Shown: positions 52,237 to 62,422, counted from the stretch's first letter. The stretch is DNA of 64,000 nucleotides from Clostridioides difficile_A (GCA_945909635.1 OX246690.1:1364001-1428000); one strand, 5' to 3'. Program-made: numbers and translations. Notes: generated by a model not told the origin, from the sequence alone.

Positions 52237-53457
52237 ATGAGTACAAAAAATATTACTGATAAAACGAAAAATAAAAAAGATGTTGGGGCACTTATAGGAG
52301 CTGCTTTTATAATGGCAACATCAGCAATTGGACCTGGTTTTTTAACTCAGACAGCACAATTTACTCAAGATTTTGGGCCGAGTTTTTCGTTTGTAATCTT
52401 AATTACAACAATTCTTTTTATAGGAGCTCAAGTAAATGTATGGAGAGTAATTGGTGTATCAGGTCTTAGAGGTCAAGATATAGCAAATAAAATAGTGCCT
52501 GGATTAGGTTATCTAGTTGCTTTTTTAGTAGCGCTTGGAGGATTAGCTTTTAACATAGGAAATGTTGGTGGAGCTGCACTTGGTATGAATGTAATGTTTA
52601 ATATGAATATGACACTTGGAACTATATTAAGTGGATTGATAGCAATATTTGTATTTATGTCAAAAAATTCAAATTCTCTAGTAGATAAGATAACTAAGTT
52701 TTTAGCATTAGGTATGATAATTATAGTTGGATATGTAGCAATATCTAATCATCCTCCTGTTGGAGAGGCAGTTTTTAAAATGGTAAAACCAGAGAATCCA
52801 AAAGGGCTTATATTCCCAATAATAACTCTACTTGGAGGAAGTGTTGGAGGTTATATAACTTTTGCTGGAGGACATAGACTGATAGATGGTGGAATAACAG
52901 GAGAAGAAAATATAAAAGAAATAACTAAATCTTCTCTTTTAGGAATATTAGTTGCAACAATGATGAGGGTTCTTCTATTTTTAGCAATATTAGCAGTAGT
53001 TTCAAAAGGTCTTCAACTTGACCCAGAAAATCCAGCTGCTTCAGCTTTTAAATTTAGTGCAGGAGCAATAGGATACAAATTCTTTGGGCTTGTATTATGG
53101 TCTGCTGCAATTACATCAGTTATAGGAGCTGCTTATACATCAGTCTCTTTCTTAAAAACATTAAACCCTTTTATAGATAAGAATGAAAAGTATTTCATAA
53201 TAGGATTTATAGCAATATCAACACTTATAATGGCATTTATAGGAAAGCCAGCAACCTTATTAATTTTAGCAGGTTCTTTAAACGGATTAATACTTCCAAT
53301 CACATTAGGAATAATGCTTATAGCATCTAAAAGAAAAGATATTGTTGGAGATTACAAACATCCTACATGGCTTTTAATATTTGGAGTAATAGTAGTATTA
53401 ATATCTGCCTATACAGGAATAACTTCTCTTAGTAGTCTAGGTACTTTATTTGCTTAA
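52237..53457 (+). CDS. NRAMP-superfamily transporter (YcsG-like)
   Basis: 406 residues with about 11 membrane spans. AFIMATSAIGPGFLTQTAQF resembles the NRAMP first helix but with the metal-binding DPGN region changed, as in B. subtilis YcsG. The gene order matches ycsF-ycsG-kipI-kipA, so it may import pyroglutamate or a related compound rather than metal ions; this is inference from context. GAGGGGGAG precedes the ATG. Confidence 0.8.
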   Translation: MSTKNITDKTKNKKDVGALIGAAFIMATSAIGPGFLTQTAQFTQDFGPSFSFVILITTILFIGAQVNVWRVIGVSGLRGQDIANKIVPGLGYLVAFLVALGGLAFNIGNVGGAALGMNVMFNMNMTLGTILSGLIAIFVFMSKNSNSLVDKITKFLALGMIIIVGYVAISNHPPVGEAVFKMVKPENPKGLIFPIITLLGGSVGGYITFAGGHRLIDGGITGEENIKEITKSSLLGILVATMMRVLLFLAILAVVSKGLQLDPENPAASAFKFSAGAIGYKFFGLVLWSAAITSVIGAAYTSVSFLKTLNPFIDKNEKYFIIGFIAISTLIMAFIGKPATLLILAGSLNGLILPITLGIMLIASKRKDIVGDYKHPTWLLIFGVIVVLISAYTGITSLSSLGTLFA

Positions 53458-53476
53458 TTTAGAAGAGGTGACATTT

Positions 53477-54172
53477 ATGAAAACTAGATACTTGCTATCA
53501 GGAGATAAAGCAGTAGTTGCTGAGTTTGGAAATGAGATATCAGAAGATATAAATAAAAAAGTAATTTCATTTATGAGGGCAATAGAGATATCAAATCTTA
53601 AAGGGATTGTCACAGAAATGGTGCCAACATATAGGTCGCTTATGATAAGTTATAATCCTCTAAAAATAGATTTTGATAGTTTAATTGAGCGTTTAAAAAA
53701 AATAGAAAATAATTTAGAAAGTATAGAATTACCAAAACCTAAAATACATGAGATTCCAGTATGTTATGATAAGGTTTTTGGTATAGATATTGAAAATGTT
53801 GCAAGTCATAATAATCTTACTGTGGATGATGTTATAAAAATACACACAAGTAGAGATTACTTGATATATATGTTGGGATTTACTCCTGGTTTTCCGTATC
53901 TAGGAGGTATGGATGAAAGAATAGCTACACCTAGACTAGAGGTGCCAAGAACTAAAATTTATGGTGGAAGTGTTGGTATAGCAGGTTCTCAGACAGGTGT
54001 ATATCCTATCGATAGTCCTGGAGGATGGCAAATAATTGGTAGGACACCTTTAAAATTATATGATGAAAATAGAGAAGAACAAATTTTACTTAGAGCTGGA
54101 GATTTTATAAAATTTGTTCCAATAACATTAGATGAATTTATAGAAATTGAAAAAAATAATTTGAGTATTTAA
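53477..54172 (+). CDS. pxpB: 5-oxoprolinase subunit B (KipI family)
   Basis: 231 residues. GDKAVVAEFGNEIS at the start, then the cyclophilin-like core IYMLGFTPGFPYLGGMDERIATPRLEVPRTKI and GSQTGVYPIDSPGGWQIIGRT, diagnostic of KipI/PxpB. ATG 53477 follows AGAGGTGAC. Works with PxpC as a heterodimer; in B. subtilis KipI was also described as a KinA inhibitor, which need not apply here. Confidence 0.93.
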   Translation: MKTRYLLSGDKAVVAEFGNEISEDINKKVISFMRAIEISNLKGIVTEMVPTYRSLMISYNPLKIDFDSLIERLKKIENNLESIELPKPKIHEIPVCYDKVFGIDIENVASHNNLTVDDVIKIHTSRDYLIYMLGFTPGFPYLGGMDERIATPRLEVPRTKIYGGSVGIAGSQTGVYPIDSPGGWQIIGRTPLKLYDENREEQILLRAGDFIKFVPITLDEFIEIEKNNLSI

Positions 54173-54201
54173 ATATCGTTATAGTACAGGGAGTGGTATA
54201 T

Positions 54202-55188
54202 ATGGGATTCAAAGTTGAATTAGGAGGTTTCCAAACATTAATACAAGACAGAGGTAGAGTTGGATATGGACAATATGGTGTATCTGGTTGTGGGGCAATG
54301 GATGAGTATGCACATAGAGTGGGAAATATATTAGTTGGAAATTCTGAAGATGAAGCTTCTTTAGAAGTTTTAATGTTGGGCCCTACAATTACATTTGATG
54401 AATATACACAAATAGCAGTAACTGGGGGAGATTTAGGCGCTAGAATAAATGGAAAAGAAATTCAAAACTGGAGGTCATATCAAATAAACCCTGGCGATGT
54501 ATTATCATTTAGAGGTGTAAAATCAGGAGCTAGAGCATATGTATCAATAGCTGGTGGAATAGATGTCCCACTTGCAATGGGTAGTAAATCGACTTATACA
54601 AGAGCTAAGATTGGTGGTTTTGAAGGTAGGGCACTTAAAAAAGGTGATTATATAAATACTTTCATTCAGGAAAAAGATTTTACAATAAATAAAAAATTAA
54701 ATTCAAAATATATTCCAAACTATAGTTCAGAAATAGTCTTAAGAATTGTAAAAGGACCTCAATTTGATGCTTTTTCTAAAGATGAAGTAGAAAAGTTTTT
54801 ATCAAATGAATACAAAGTTACAAATGAAATAGATAGAATGGGTTGTAGACTGGATGGAGAGAGTATAAAACACCTTAATGGAGCAGATATTATATCTGAT
54901 GGTATTTCTTATGGAGCCATACAAGTACCAGGACATGGAAAACCTATTATAATGCTATCTGATAGACAGACTAGTGGTGGATATACTAAAATAGGAAATG
55001 TCATAAGTGTAGATTTGTATAAGTTGGCACAAGCAAAGCCAAATGATGTAGTAAAATTTGAATTTGTAGATATATATGAAACACATAGATTGCTGAGGGA
55101 ACAAGAAGAAAAGATTCAAGATATTTACAAGAGTATGAAAAATATAAGAGTTGTAAAAGCAAAAGTGTTAAATGATATAGCAGTTTAA
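54202..55188 (+). CDS. pxpC: 5-oxoprolinase subunit C (KipA/biotin-dependent carboxylase-like)
   Basis: 328 residues: ELGGFQTLIQDRGRVGYGQYGVSGCGAMDEYAHRV at the start and GAIQVPGHGKPIIMLSDRQTSGGYTKIG near the end are KipA/PxpC signatures. ATG 54202 follows GGGAG. Last gene of the pxp operon, followed by a hairpin. Confidence 0.93.
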   Translation: MGFKVELGGFQTLIQDRGRVGYGQYGVSGCGAMDEYAHRVGNILVGNSEDEASLEVLMLGPTITFDEYTQIAVTGGDLGARINGKEIQNWRSYQINPGDVLSFRGVKSGARAYVSIAGGIDVPLAMGSKSTYTRAKIGGFEGRALKKGDYINTFIQEKDFTINKKLNSKYIPNYSSEIVLRIVKGPQFDAFSKDEVEKFLSNEYKVTNEIDRMGCRLDGESIKHLNGADIISDGISYGAIQVPGHGKPIIMLSDRQTSGGYTKIGNVISVDLYKLAQAKPNDVVKFEFVDIYETHRLLREQEEKIQDIYKSMKNIRVVKAKVLNDIAV

Positions 55189-55234
55189 TTTAACCTTAAT
55201 AAACATAACTCTTATTATAAATTAAAACGTAATT

Positions 55235-55300
55235 TACAAATAGCTATTTACTATTTACCATAATCAAGATGGTTTAGTTAGTCAAATAGCTATTTTTTAG
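55235..55300. terminator. Terminator after pxpC
   Basis: Two copies of AAATAGCTATTT flank ACT...AGT and can form a long hairpin, followed by T6. Confidence 0.7.
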
Positions 55301-55410
55301 TTTAAATAAATATTATAGATTTAAATAAATACTTCAATTTGAAAATAAAAGTAGTATTTAAATATTTTTATTTTGTAGCATATATAAAAAGTATGTATTT
55401 TATATAGTGT

Positions 55411-55977
55411 TTATTTAGATTTTATTGGCCAAATTGGAGGAGAAATAACACCATATCCACGAGCTATTGTATCTTTACTAGGATTGATGATTTTATGAGG
55501 TATGTTGGCTTTTATAAATGTTGAATCCCCTGTATTCAATCTTATTATTTTTTCCCCCATACAAATATCAACCATACCACTTGTTACTACCATGATTTCT
55601 TCTGATGCGTGATATATACAATCTTTAGCATCTTCACTTTCTGGTTTAAGTTCAAATTCTACAAGTAAACTTGAAGGAGTAAATTCAGATGTTGGCATTG
55701 GAGATACTATCTCATAAAACATTTCACTTCTTGGAAATTTCATCATAACTCTATCTTCTTTTCTAATGACTAAATCATCAGTATTATTATCATCCATAAA
55801 CATATATAAAGGAGTATCTAAAACTTCAGCAATTTTTCTCAATGAAGACAAGGATGGTTCAATAGCATCTCTTTCTATCTGAGAGATATAACTTATAGAT
55901 AAATCTGTCAATTTGGAAACATCACTTAATGTTTTTTTCTTACTTTTTCTTATATTTCTCATCTTTTCACCTAACAT
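55411..55977 (-). CDS. XRE-cupin regulator
   Basis: 188 residues: HTH_3 domain (RNIRKSKKKTLSDVSKLT, recognition SISYISQIERDAIEPS) and a C-terminal cupin (about 115-185: YHASEEIMVVTSGMVDICMGEKII, FIKANIPHKIINP). Such proteins sense small metabolites and control adjacent transport or catabolic genes. It sits between the pxp operon and the epimerase operon, so it is the prime candidate regulator. ATG 55977 follows GGAGG. Confidence 0.87.
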   Translation of the reverse strand: MLGEKMRNIRKSKKKTLSDVSKLTDLSISYISQIERDAIEPSLSSLRKIAEVLDTPLYMFMDDNNTDDLVIRKEDRVMMKFPRSEMFYEIVSPMPTSEFTPSSLLVEFELKPESEDAKDCIYHASEEIMVVTSGMVDICMGEKIIRLNTGDSTFIKANIPHKIINPSKDTIARGYGVISPPIWPIKSK

Positions 55978-56313
55978 AAGAACCTCCAATTAATAAAATT
56001 AATATAAATATTCGATAAAAACAAAGTAATTATAGCATAACATAGAATTAGTGGCAATAAGAATAAATAGAATATTTTGATAATTAGAATTCAATTAAAT
56101 ATAAATAAAAATTTATAAAAATCAATTATTGTTGAATTAATATAATAAAAAAGAATTTAGCATAGAAATATTAATTAAAAGAAGATTATTGAAGAATATT
56201 TTAGAAAATAGTAAATTTTCAGTAAATTATCTTGACATATACATTGAAGTAATAATATAATTTGAAGTATAAAATTTAAAAAATTAAATTATAACTTCAA
56301 AAAGGAGGGTAAT
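55978..56313. other. Divergent intergenic region, XRE-cupin / epimerase operon
   Basis: About 336 AT-rich bases, with the promoter and dyad described at 56232-56301 at the right end. Nothing else is recognised. Confidence 0.5.
56232..56301 (+). promoter_or_regulatory. Epimerase operon promoter and dyad
   Basis: TTGACA (56232-56237), an 18-base spacer and TATAAT (56256-56261). TTTGAAGT (from 56260) and ACTTCAAA (to about 56301) form a dyad spanning the likely start of transcription; a further TTGAAGTA lies in the spacer. Confidence 0.6.
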
Positions 56314-57381
56314 ATGAAGATAACAGATATAAAATTTGAAAAACTGAGAATTAGATTAAAAAAACCTGTGGTAGTTTCATTTGGAGTAATTGAATATGGG
56401 GAAAGTATAATTTTAAAAATTGAAACTGATGAAGGATATTATGGATTTGGTGAAGCAGCTCCTCTTGCAGCAGTAACAGGTGAAGTTTTGGATAATGTAC
56501 TTTCAATATTACTTATGTTTAAAAAAGAGCTGATAGGAAAAGACCCACTGGATATTGAAATGATACATACAATCATGGATGGAATTATAATAGGTAACAC
56601 TTCTGCAAAAGCAGCTATTGATATAGCTTTATATGATATCAAAGGAAAACTCATGAATGCACCTCTTCATAAAGTTCTTGGAGGGTTTGATAATAAAGTT
56701 CAAACAGATATTACTATAAGTATAGATAAACCAGAAAAAATGGCAAAAGAAGCTTTAGAAAAAGTTAAAGAAGGCTTTAGGATATTGAAGCTTAAAGCAG
56801 GGATAAACCCTGAAGATGATATTGAAGCTGTGAGATTAATTAGAGAAGCTGTTGGAGAAAGCATAAGAATTAGAATTGATGCAAATCAGGGGTGGAACGT
56901 AAATAGTAGTATAAATACTATCAAAAAATTAGAAGAATTTGGTGTTGATGCAATTGAACAAGCACTTCCATATTGGGATTTGGATGGAACTGCTTACATA
57001 AGAAGTAAGAGTAATATAAAAATTATGATGGATGAATCACTACATTCACCAATAGATGCTATTAAAGCTATAAAAAAGGATGCAGTTGATACCTTTAATA
57101 TTAAGTTGATGAAATCAGGAGGAATATACCCTGCTATAAAAATTAATAACATAGCCGAGTCAAGTGGGGTAAATTGTATGTTAGGATGCATGCTTGAAAC
57201 GAGAATTGGTATAACAGCAGCAGCAAATTTAATTGCATCTAAAAAAAATATAACAGAAGCTGACCTTGATAGTTTTATGTTTTGTGAAGAATTAAATGGT
57301 ATCTCTGGAGGATTTGTGATGGATGGAGATATTATGAATCTTGTCAATAAACCAGGCTTAGGAATAGAAGTAAACTTATGA
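56314..57381 (+). CDS. Dipeptide epimerase (enolase superfamily)
   Basis: 355 residues, MLE-subgroup enolase fold. Catalytic K159-x-K161 (LKLKAG), metal ligands D189, E215 and D240, and the second base K264 (IKLMKSGG) are all present. Family members such as L-Ala-D/L-Glu epimerase invert peptides from cell-wall turnover; neighbouring peptide hydrolase and 5-oxoproline genes suit a Glu- or pyroglutamyl-peptide role. Exact specificity is unknown. AAGGAGGG precedes the ATG. Confidence 0.87.
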   Translation: MKITDIKFEKLRIRLKKPVVVSFGVIEYGESIILKIETDEGYYGFGEAAPLAAVTGEVLDNVLSILLMFKKELIGKDPLDIEMIHTIMDGIIIGNTSAKAAIDIALYDIKGKLMNAPLHKVLGGFDNKVQTDITISIDKPEKMAKEALEKVKEGFRILKLKAGINPEDDIEAVRLIREAVGESIRIRIDANQGWNVNSSINTIKKLEEFGVDAIEQALPYWDLDGTAYIRSKSNIKIMMDESLHSPIDAIKAIKKDAVDTFNIKLMKSGGIYPAIKINNIAESSGVNCMLGCMLETRIGITAAANLIASKKNITEADLDSFMFCEELNGISGGFVMDGDIMNLVNKPGLGIEVNL

Positions 57382-57399
57382 TAAAATTGGAGGTTAAAT

Positions 57400-58560
57400 A
57401 TGAATACACTTTTTTCAAGTACAGGAAGTATACTTGCTATAATGACATCAATGATTGCATTGGGTTTTTACTTACAAAGATATAAAGCTATTAAGAGTTT
57501 AGGACCAGCACTTACAATAATCATAATGGGAATAATACTTTCAAACTTAAAAGTAGTTCCAGTAAGTACTGAGTTATATGGAACTATTTCTACATATGCC
57601 ATTCCAGTCTCTATGACTATAATGTTGATGAGTGTTGATTTAAAAGAAATGACAAAGTTATCAAAAGAGCCTTTGATTGCAATCTTTGTAGCTGTATTAA
57701 CTGTAAGCATAATGGCATTTTTATTTGGACTTGTATTTGCAGAAAAAATATCAGAAGGTTGGAAAGTTGCTGGAATGTTTGTAGGTACATATACTGGAGG
57801 AAGTGCTAATCTTACAGCCATTGGTACAGGTCTTAATGTAAGTCGACAAACTCTTGCAGCAGCAAATGCAGCAGATTATGTAATTGGAGTACCAACATTA
57901 ATATTCATGTTTGCTCTACCAGCTATACTAAAGAATTCAAAGAAGTTTAAAAAACTTTGGCCATATCATGTAGAAGAATCAGAATTAGAGGATGAGCAGA
58001 ATGAAGAATTTATGGAGTCAAAAGAGTGGAGTATTAAAGATATTGCTTGGATGTTAGCCATAGGTTTTGTGGTTACAGAGGTTGCAACAATTCTTTCTGG
58101 ATATTTCAATTCAAGTTTTAGTAGTGCAGCAAGAATTCTTTTAGTTACAACTATTTCAATTATAATTGCTCAGTTAAAGCCAGTAAAAAAGCTAAAAGGG
58201 AATTTAGATTTAGGATTATTTGTTGCATTATTCTTTTTATGTACTATAGGTTTTTCAGTAGATATAAAAGAGTTTTTAGGTTCAACTTTCACCATAACAC
58301 TTTACTGTTTTAGCATAATTTTTGCTTCATTTGTTTTCCATCTATGTATAACTAGACTTTTAAAAATAAAGTATCAATATGTAATACTTTCTATAGTAGG
58401 AGCAATTGCTGATGGACCAACTTCAGCTTTAGTAGCTGCATCTGCAAAATGGAATTCACTTGTAAGTGTGGCAGTGGTCATGGGAGTAATTGGTGGAGTA
58501 TTAGGAAATTATGCAGGTATATCAGTGGCATATGCTATAAAAATGTCTTTGGGATTATAG
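57400..58560 (+). CDS. DUF819-family membrane transporter
   Basis: 386 residues with about ten membrane spans in two halves, joined by a charged loop (about 190-205, EESELEDEQNEEFMESKE). GTYTGGSANLTAIG and GAIADGPTSALVAA are repeated, glycine-rich DUF819 elements of the putative substrate site. Co-transcribed with the epimerase, so it may import the dipeptide; no member activity is firmly known to me. Confidence 0.82.
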   Translation: MNTLFSSTGSILAIMTSMIALGFYLQRYKAIKSLGPALTIIIMGIILSNLKVVPVSTELYGTISTYAIPVSMTIMLMSVDLKEMTKLSKEPLIAIFVAVLTVSIMAFLFGLVFAEKISEGWKVAGMFVGTYTGGSANLTAIGTGLNVSRQTLAAANAADYVIGVPTLIFMFALPAILKNSKKFKKLWPYHVEESELEDEQNEEFMESKEWSIKDIAWMLAIGFVVTEVATILSGYFNSSFSSAARILLVTTISIIIAQLKPVKKLKGNLDLGLFVALFFLCTIGFSVDIKEFLGSTFTITLYCFSIIFASFVFHLCITRLLKIKYQYVILSIVGAIADGPTSALVAASAKWNSLVSVAVVMGVIGGVLGNYAGISVAYAIKMSLGL

Positions 58561-58572
58561 GAGGTGATTTAA

Positions 58573-60669
58573 TTGCTAAAATTTAGGCTATATATATCTG
58601 GATTATATAGTGGAAATGTAGTTTTTGATAATGAGTTATTAATTGAAAAGTTAAATCCTTTTACAAATAAAATCGAAAGTTTAAAAGTAATAAGTAAAGA
58701 AGAAAATGCATACTATTTAAATCTTACAAAAATGGATTTAAACTCTTTATTTTATAACTTTGATGTATACACTAGTAGTTTAATAAATACAAATAAAAGC
58801 GTCATTATAAATAAGTTAGGAGAGACATATTCTAGGCTTAATGAATACATATGGGTTCAAAGAAATAAAAAATTTCCATTAGATATAATTATTGTAGATA
58901 ATAAAATAGTTGGTTTCATATGCTTATCTAGGGAAACTTGTACTATATTAGTTATGGATGGATATGAAGATTATACTGTATTAAAAGAATGGAATAAAAC
59001 TCATAAAAATGAAAAGATATATTCTATAAAATTTGGTGGAAATTATATGGTTGATATGAAAGATGGAATAAAACTTTCTACAGATGTGTATCTTCCTAAC
59101 TTTATAGATTCTACTAAAAAAGCACCAACAATTCTTATGAGAACTCCATATGGAAAAGAAAATGATAAAGAAATATATTATAAATATGTACAAAGAGGAT
59201 ATGTTGTTGTCATACAAGATGTTAGAGGAAGAAATGAATCAGAAGGTGATTGGGAGCCGATGATTCATGAAAGGGAAGATGGAGATAGTACTATAAACTG
59301 GATAGTATCACAGAAATGGTCAAATGGCATGGTTGGCATGTTAGGGGCATCTTATCTTGGTTATGTTCAATGGGCAGCTGCATCTTCAAGTAATAAACAT
59401 CTTAAAGCTTTAGTTAGTATAGTAACCTCAGGAAGTCCTTTTATTGACATACCAAGAAAAGGAGGAGCCTTCGTATCTGGTATGCTTGCATGGGCATTTA
59501 TGGTATCAAGAAATAAAGTTGATAGAAGTAAAATGGTAAGAGATGATTGGGATGATGTTTTAAACATACGACCAATACAGAATATACCTGTTGAAGCTCT
59601 TGGGTATAGGATTAAGTTCCTAGAAGAATGGCTAAAAAGAGTAGAAAAAGATGAGTATTGGGATATGATGGATTGGCATTCACAAAAAGGTAAAATAAAT
59701 GTACCTGCATTGGTTGTATCTGGATGGTATGATGATAATGGTATGGGGACTACAGAAGCTTTAGATGTAATAAAAGGTTATGAAAAAGGGAAGAGAAAGG
59801 CTATCTTAGGTCCATGGATGCATAACTCAAATACTTTAAGAGATATAAATGGTATTTCTTTAGGAAATAATTCATTGAGATATGATTTGGATTATAATTA
59901 TCTGCTATGGTTCGATAAATACTTAAAAGGTATAGAAAACAATATAGATAAGACTGCTCCAGTAGAGTATTATTCTGTTGGTTCTAATAGGTGGAAGACA
60001 GAAACAAATTGGCCAATAAGAAACAAAATAGATAAGCCTTTATATCTAATAAGTGATGGGAATGCTAACACATCTTTGGGAAATGGAAGATTAGTATTTG
60101 ATAGTGCTTTAGAAGAAAAGTGTGATAAGTATATATATAATCCTAAGGACCCATCAATACAACTAATTGATATGTCAGAAAATGAAGTTGGTGTTCCAAA
60201 TAACTATAGGGATTTAGAAAAAAGAAGTGACATGTTGTGTTATACATCAGATGCTTTTAGTGAAGAATTTACTATAACAGGTGATATAAAGTTAGAGTTC
60301 TTTGCATCAAGTTCTGCCAAAGATACTGACTGGGTTATAAAAATCATGGATGTAGATTTAGATGGGAATTCAATTAAATTAGCTGATGGTATACTTAGTG
60401 CTAGATTTAGAAATGGTTTTTATAAGTCGGAGTTTATGGAAGAAGGAGAGATTTACAAGTTCTCAATTATAACTTCAAAAATATCAAACACATTTAAAGT
60501 TGGTCATAAAATTAGACTAGATATAACATCTAGTGCTAAAAACTTTATTTTTCAAAATAGCAACACTGTAGAAGGTTATAATAGTATTGAGTATATAGAA
60601 GCAAAAAATGTCATTTATCATGGAGGTAAATATCCATCCAGATTGATATTGCCTGTAGAAAATAATTAA
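58573..60669 (+). CDS. CocE/NonD-family hydrolase (X-Pro dipeptidyl-peptidase S15-like)
   Basis: 698 residues: an N-terminal region of about 150 residues of unknown fold, an alpha/beta hydrolase (about 155-430) with GASYLG (Ser260), GWYDDNG (Asp387) and GPWMHNS (His417), then a jelly-roll C-terminal domain (FTITGDIKLEFFASSSAKDTDW). The family cleaves esters or acyl-peptides. As the third gene of the operon with epimerase and transporter, peptide hydrolysis is likely. TTG start eight bases after GGAGGTG. Confidence 0.85.
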   Translation: MLKFRLYISGLYSGNVVFDNELLIEKLNPFTNKIESLKVISKEENAYYLNLTKMDLNSLFYNFDVYTSSLINTNKSVIINKLGETYSRLNEYIWVQRNKKFPLDIIIVDNKIVGFICLSRETCTILVMDGYEDYTVLKEWNKTHKNEKIYSIKFGGNYMVDMKDGIKLSTDVYLPNFIDSTKKAPTILMRTPYGKENDKEIYYKYVQRGYVVVIQDVRGRNESEGDWEPMIHEREDGDSTINWIVSQKWSNGMVGMLGASYLGYVQWAAASSSNKHLKALVSIVTSGSPFIDIPRKGGAFVSGMLAWAFMVSRNKVDRSKMVRDDWDDVLNIRPIQNIPVEALGYRIKFLEEWLKRVEKDEYWDMMDWHSQKGKINVPALVVSGWYDDNGMGTTEALDVIKGYEKGKRKAILGPWMHNSNTLRDINGISLGNNSLRYDLDYNYLLWFDKYLKGIENNIDKTAPVEYYSVGSNRWKTETNWPIRNKIDKPLYLISDGNANTSLGNGRLVFDSALEEKCDKYIYNPKDPSIQLIDMSENEVGVPNNYRDLEKRSDMLCYTSDAFSEEFTITGDIKLEFFASSSAKDTDWVIKIMDVDLDGNSIKLADGILSARFRNGFYKSEFMEEGEIYKFSIITSKISNTFKVGHKIRLDITSSAKNFIFQNSNTVEGYNSIEYIEAKNVIYHGGKYPSRLILPVENN

Positions 60670-60689
60670 ATTGATATGGATAAAATAGT

Positions 60690-60721
60690 AAGGAGATATA
60701 ATATCAATATTATATCTCCTT
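60690..60721. terminator. Bidirectional terminator
   Basis: Nearly perfect palindrome with arms AAGGAGATATAAT and ATTATATCTCCTT, between convergent genes. Confidence 0.85.
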
Positions 60722-60735
60722 GTTAGTTAAATTAA

Positions 60736-61080
60736 TTATTTTGTAGCTGCTACAACGCTCATTTCAACTAATAAATGCTCTCTAGCAAGTCTAGCTTCAA
60801 CACAAGCTCTAGCAGGTTCAAATCCTTTTTCAACCCAAGCATCCCAAACAGAGTTCATAGCTTCAAAGTCTTTCATATCTCTTAAATAAATAGTAACAGA
60901 TAATAAATGTTGTTTATCTGAGTCATATTTGTTTAATAAATCTTCTATTTTAGCTAAAACTTCAGTAGTTTGTTCAATTACTCCACCTTCAGCATGAGTT
61001 TGTCCACATAAGTAAACTGTGTTGTTATGAACTACAGCTCTACTCATTCTTCCAGTTCCTTCATATCTTTTTATTTCCAT
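60736..61080 (-). CDS. RidA-family protein
   Basis: 114 residues of the YjgF/YER057c/UK114 fold; the conserved C-terminal region PARACVEARLAREHLLVEM carries the substrate arginine. Removes reactive enamine/imine intermediates or acts as a related deaminase. GGAGGT precedes the ATG. Monocistronic and convergent to the CocE operon. Confidence 0.88.
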   Translation of the reverse strand: MEIKRYEGTGRMSRAVVHNNTVYLCGQTHAEGGVIEQTTEVLAKIEDLLNKYDSDKQHLLSVTIYLRDMKDFEAMNSVWDAWVEKGFEPARACVEARLAREHLLVEMSVVAATK

Positions 61081-61249
61081 GTTTTAAATACCTCCATAAT
61101 TAAAAAATCTATTAAAAATCTAAATAATAAATTAAAAAAAGTCTATACTATATAAAATTATATTATATATTGTAATAATAATCTATAAAAACATACAACT
61201 TTTTAATTATAATTATTATTGTTATTAATTGAAAAGCTTTATTAGTTAC

Positions 61250-61278
61250 TTGACATAATTTATACTTTTAATTATAGT
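61250..61278 (+). promoter_or_regulatory. Promoter of the EamA transporter gene
   Basis: TTGACA (61250-61255), a 17-base spacer and TATAGT (61273-61278). Confidence 0.65.
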
Positions 61279-61372
61279 ATAAATTGGAATATTTAGATAA
61301 TTATTATTTAATCTATTAGTAGAAGTCTTTAATTAATATGACTTTATATATTTATATAGAAAAGAGGTAAGT

Positions 61373-62263
61373 ATGAGTAGTACAATAAAATCAAATCGAA
61401 TAAAGGGCATAATGTTCATAATATTATCAGCTCTTGGTTTTGCAATGATGTCTGCATTTGTAAAACTAGCAGGGGATTTACCAAGTTTTCAAAAAGTGTT
61501 CTTTAGAAACTTGGTATCAGCCATAATAGCATTTTGGCTTATCATAAAACATAGAGGTAGTCTAACTGGTAAAAAGGAAAATTTAAAAGTGCTTTTATAT
61601 AGGTCAATATTTGGAACTTTAGGAGTTATATTTAACTACTATGCAATTGACAGATTGATGCTTTCAGATGCTAACATGTTAAATAAAATGAGTCCCTTTC
61701 TTGTAGTTATATTTTGTGCAATTGCTCTAAAAGAGAAAATAAATGTAAAACAGATAGGAGCTATTATAATTGCATTTATAGGGGCCTTATTCATAATAAA
61801 ACCAACATTTAGTGTAGAAGTGATTCCATATCTAGGAGGAATTGCTGGAGCTATATTTGCAGCAATGGCATATACATGTTTAAGAGTTCTTGGAGATAGA
61901 GAAGATTATTATACAATTGTATTTTTCTTTTCAGTATTTTCATTGATTACTGTAGGGCCAATTGCTTTTGCAGTATATGAGCCAATGACTCCTATGCAAC
62001 TTATATATTTATTACTAGGAGGCGTATTTGCAAGTTTAGGTCAATTTGGAATAACTCTAGCATATAAGTATGCACCTGCTAAGGAAATTTCTATCTTTGA
62101 TTATAGTAATATAATTTTTTCAGCAATTTTAAGTATCTTCTTGTTCAATGTTTATCCAGATATGCTAAGTGTTGTTGGATATTTAATAGTATTTTCAGCA
62201 GCATTTTATATGTTTTTATATAATAAGAAGTTAGATAAATTAGACAAAGAAAATAGAAGATAA
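61373..62263 (+). CDS. EamA/DMT-family transporter
   Basis: 296 residues with ten predicted membrane spans in two EamA repeats (LSALGFAMMSAFVKLAG ... GALFIIKP; GIAGAIFAAMAYTCLRVLG ... FSAAFYMFLY). Drug/metabolite transporter superfamily; exports or imports small metabolites, substrate unknown. AGAGGTAAGT precedes the ATG. Confidence 0.88.
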   Translation: MSSTIKSNRIKGIMFIILSALGFAMMSAFVKLAGDLPSFQKVFFRNLVSAIIAFWLIIKHRGSLTGKKENLKVLLYRSIFGTLGVIFNYYAIDRLMLSDANMLNKMSPFLVVIFCAIALKEKINVKQIGAIIIAFIGALFIIKPTFSVEVIPYLGGIAGAIFAAMAYTCLRVLGDREDYYTIVFFFSVFSLITVGPIAFAVYEPMTPMQLIYLLLGGVFASLGQFGITLAYKYAPAKEISIFDYSNIIFSAILSIFLFNVYPDMLSVVGYLIVFSAAFYMFLYNKKLDKLDKENRR

Positions 62264-62373
62264 TAAAGCAATAAGATAGATAAAAATTGTGTTTAGAGTC
62301 TGTATTTAATACTTAAGATTTTGTATTGACGTTAAATAATATATAGATTGAAAATATTTAATATACTGGTATA

Positions 62374-62422
62374 AAACAGCAGTTAAAATTGAAAAGTTAT
62401 AACTGCTGTTTCTTTTATTAAA
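62374..62422 (+). terminator. Terminator after the EamA gene
   Basis: AAACAGCAGTTA (62374-62385) pairs with TAACTGCTGTTT (62400-62411), followed by TCTTTTATT. Confidence 0.85.
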
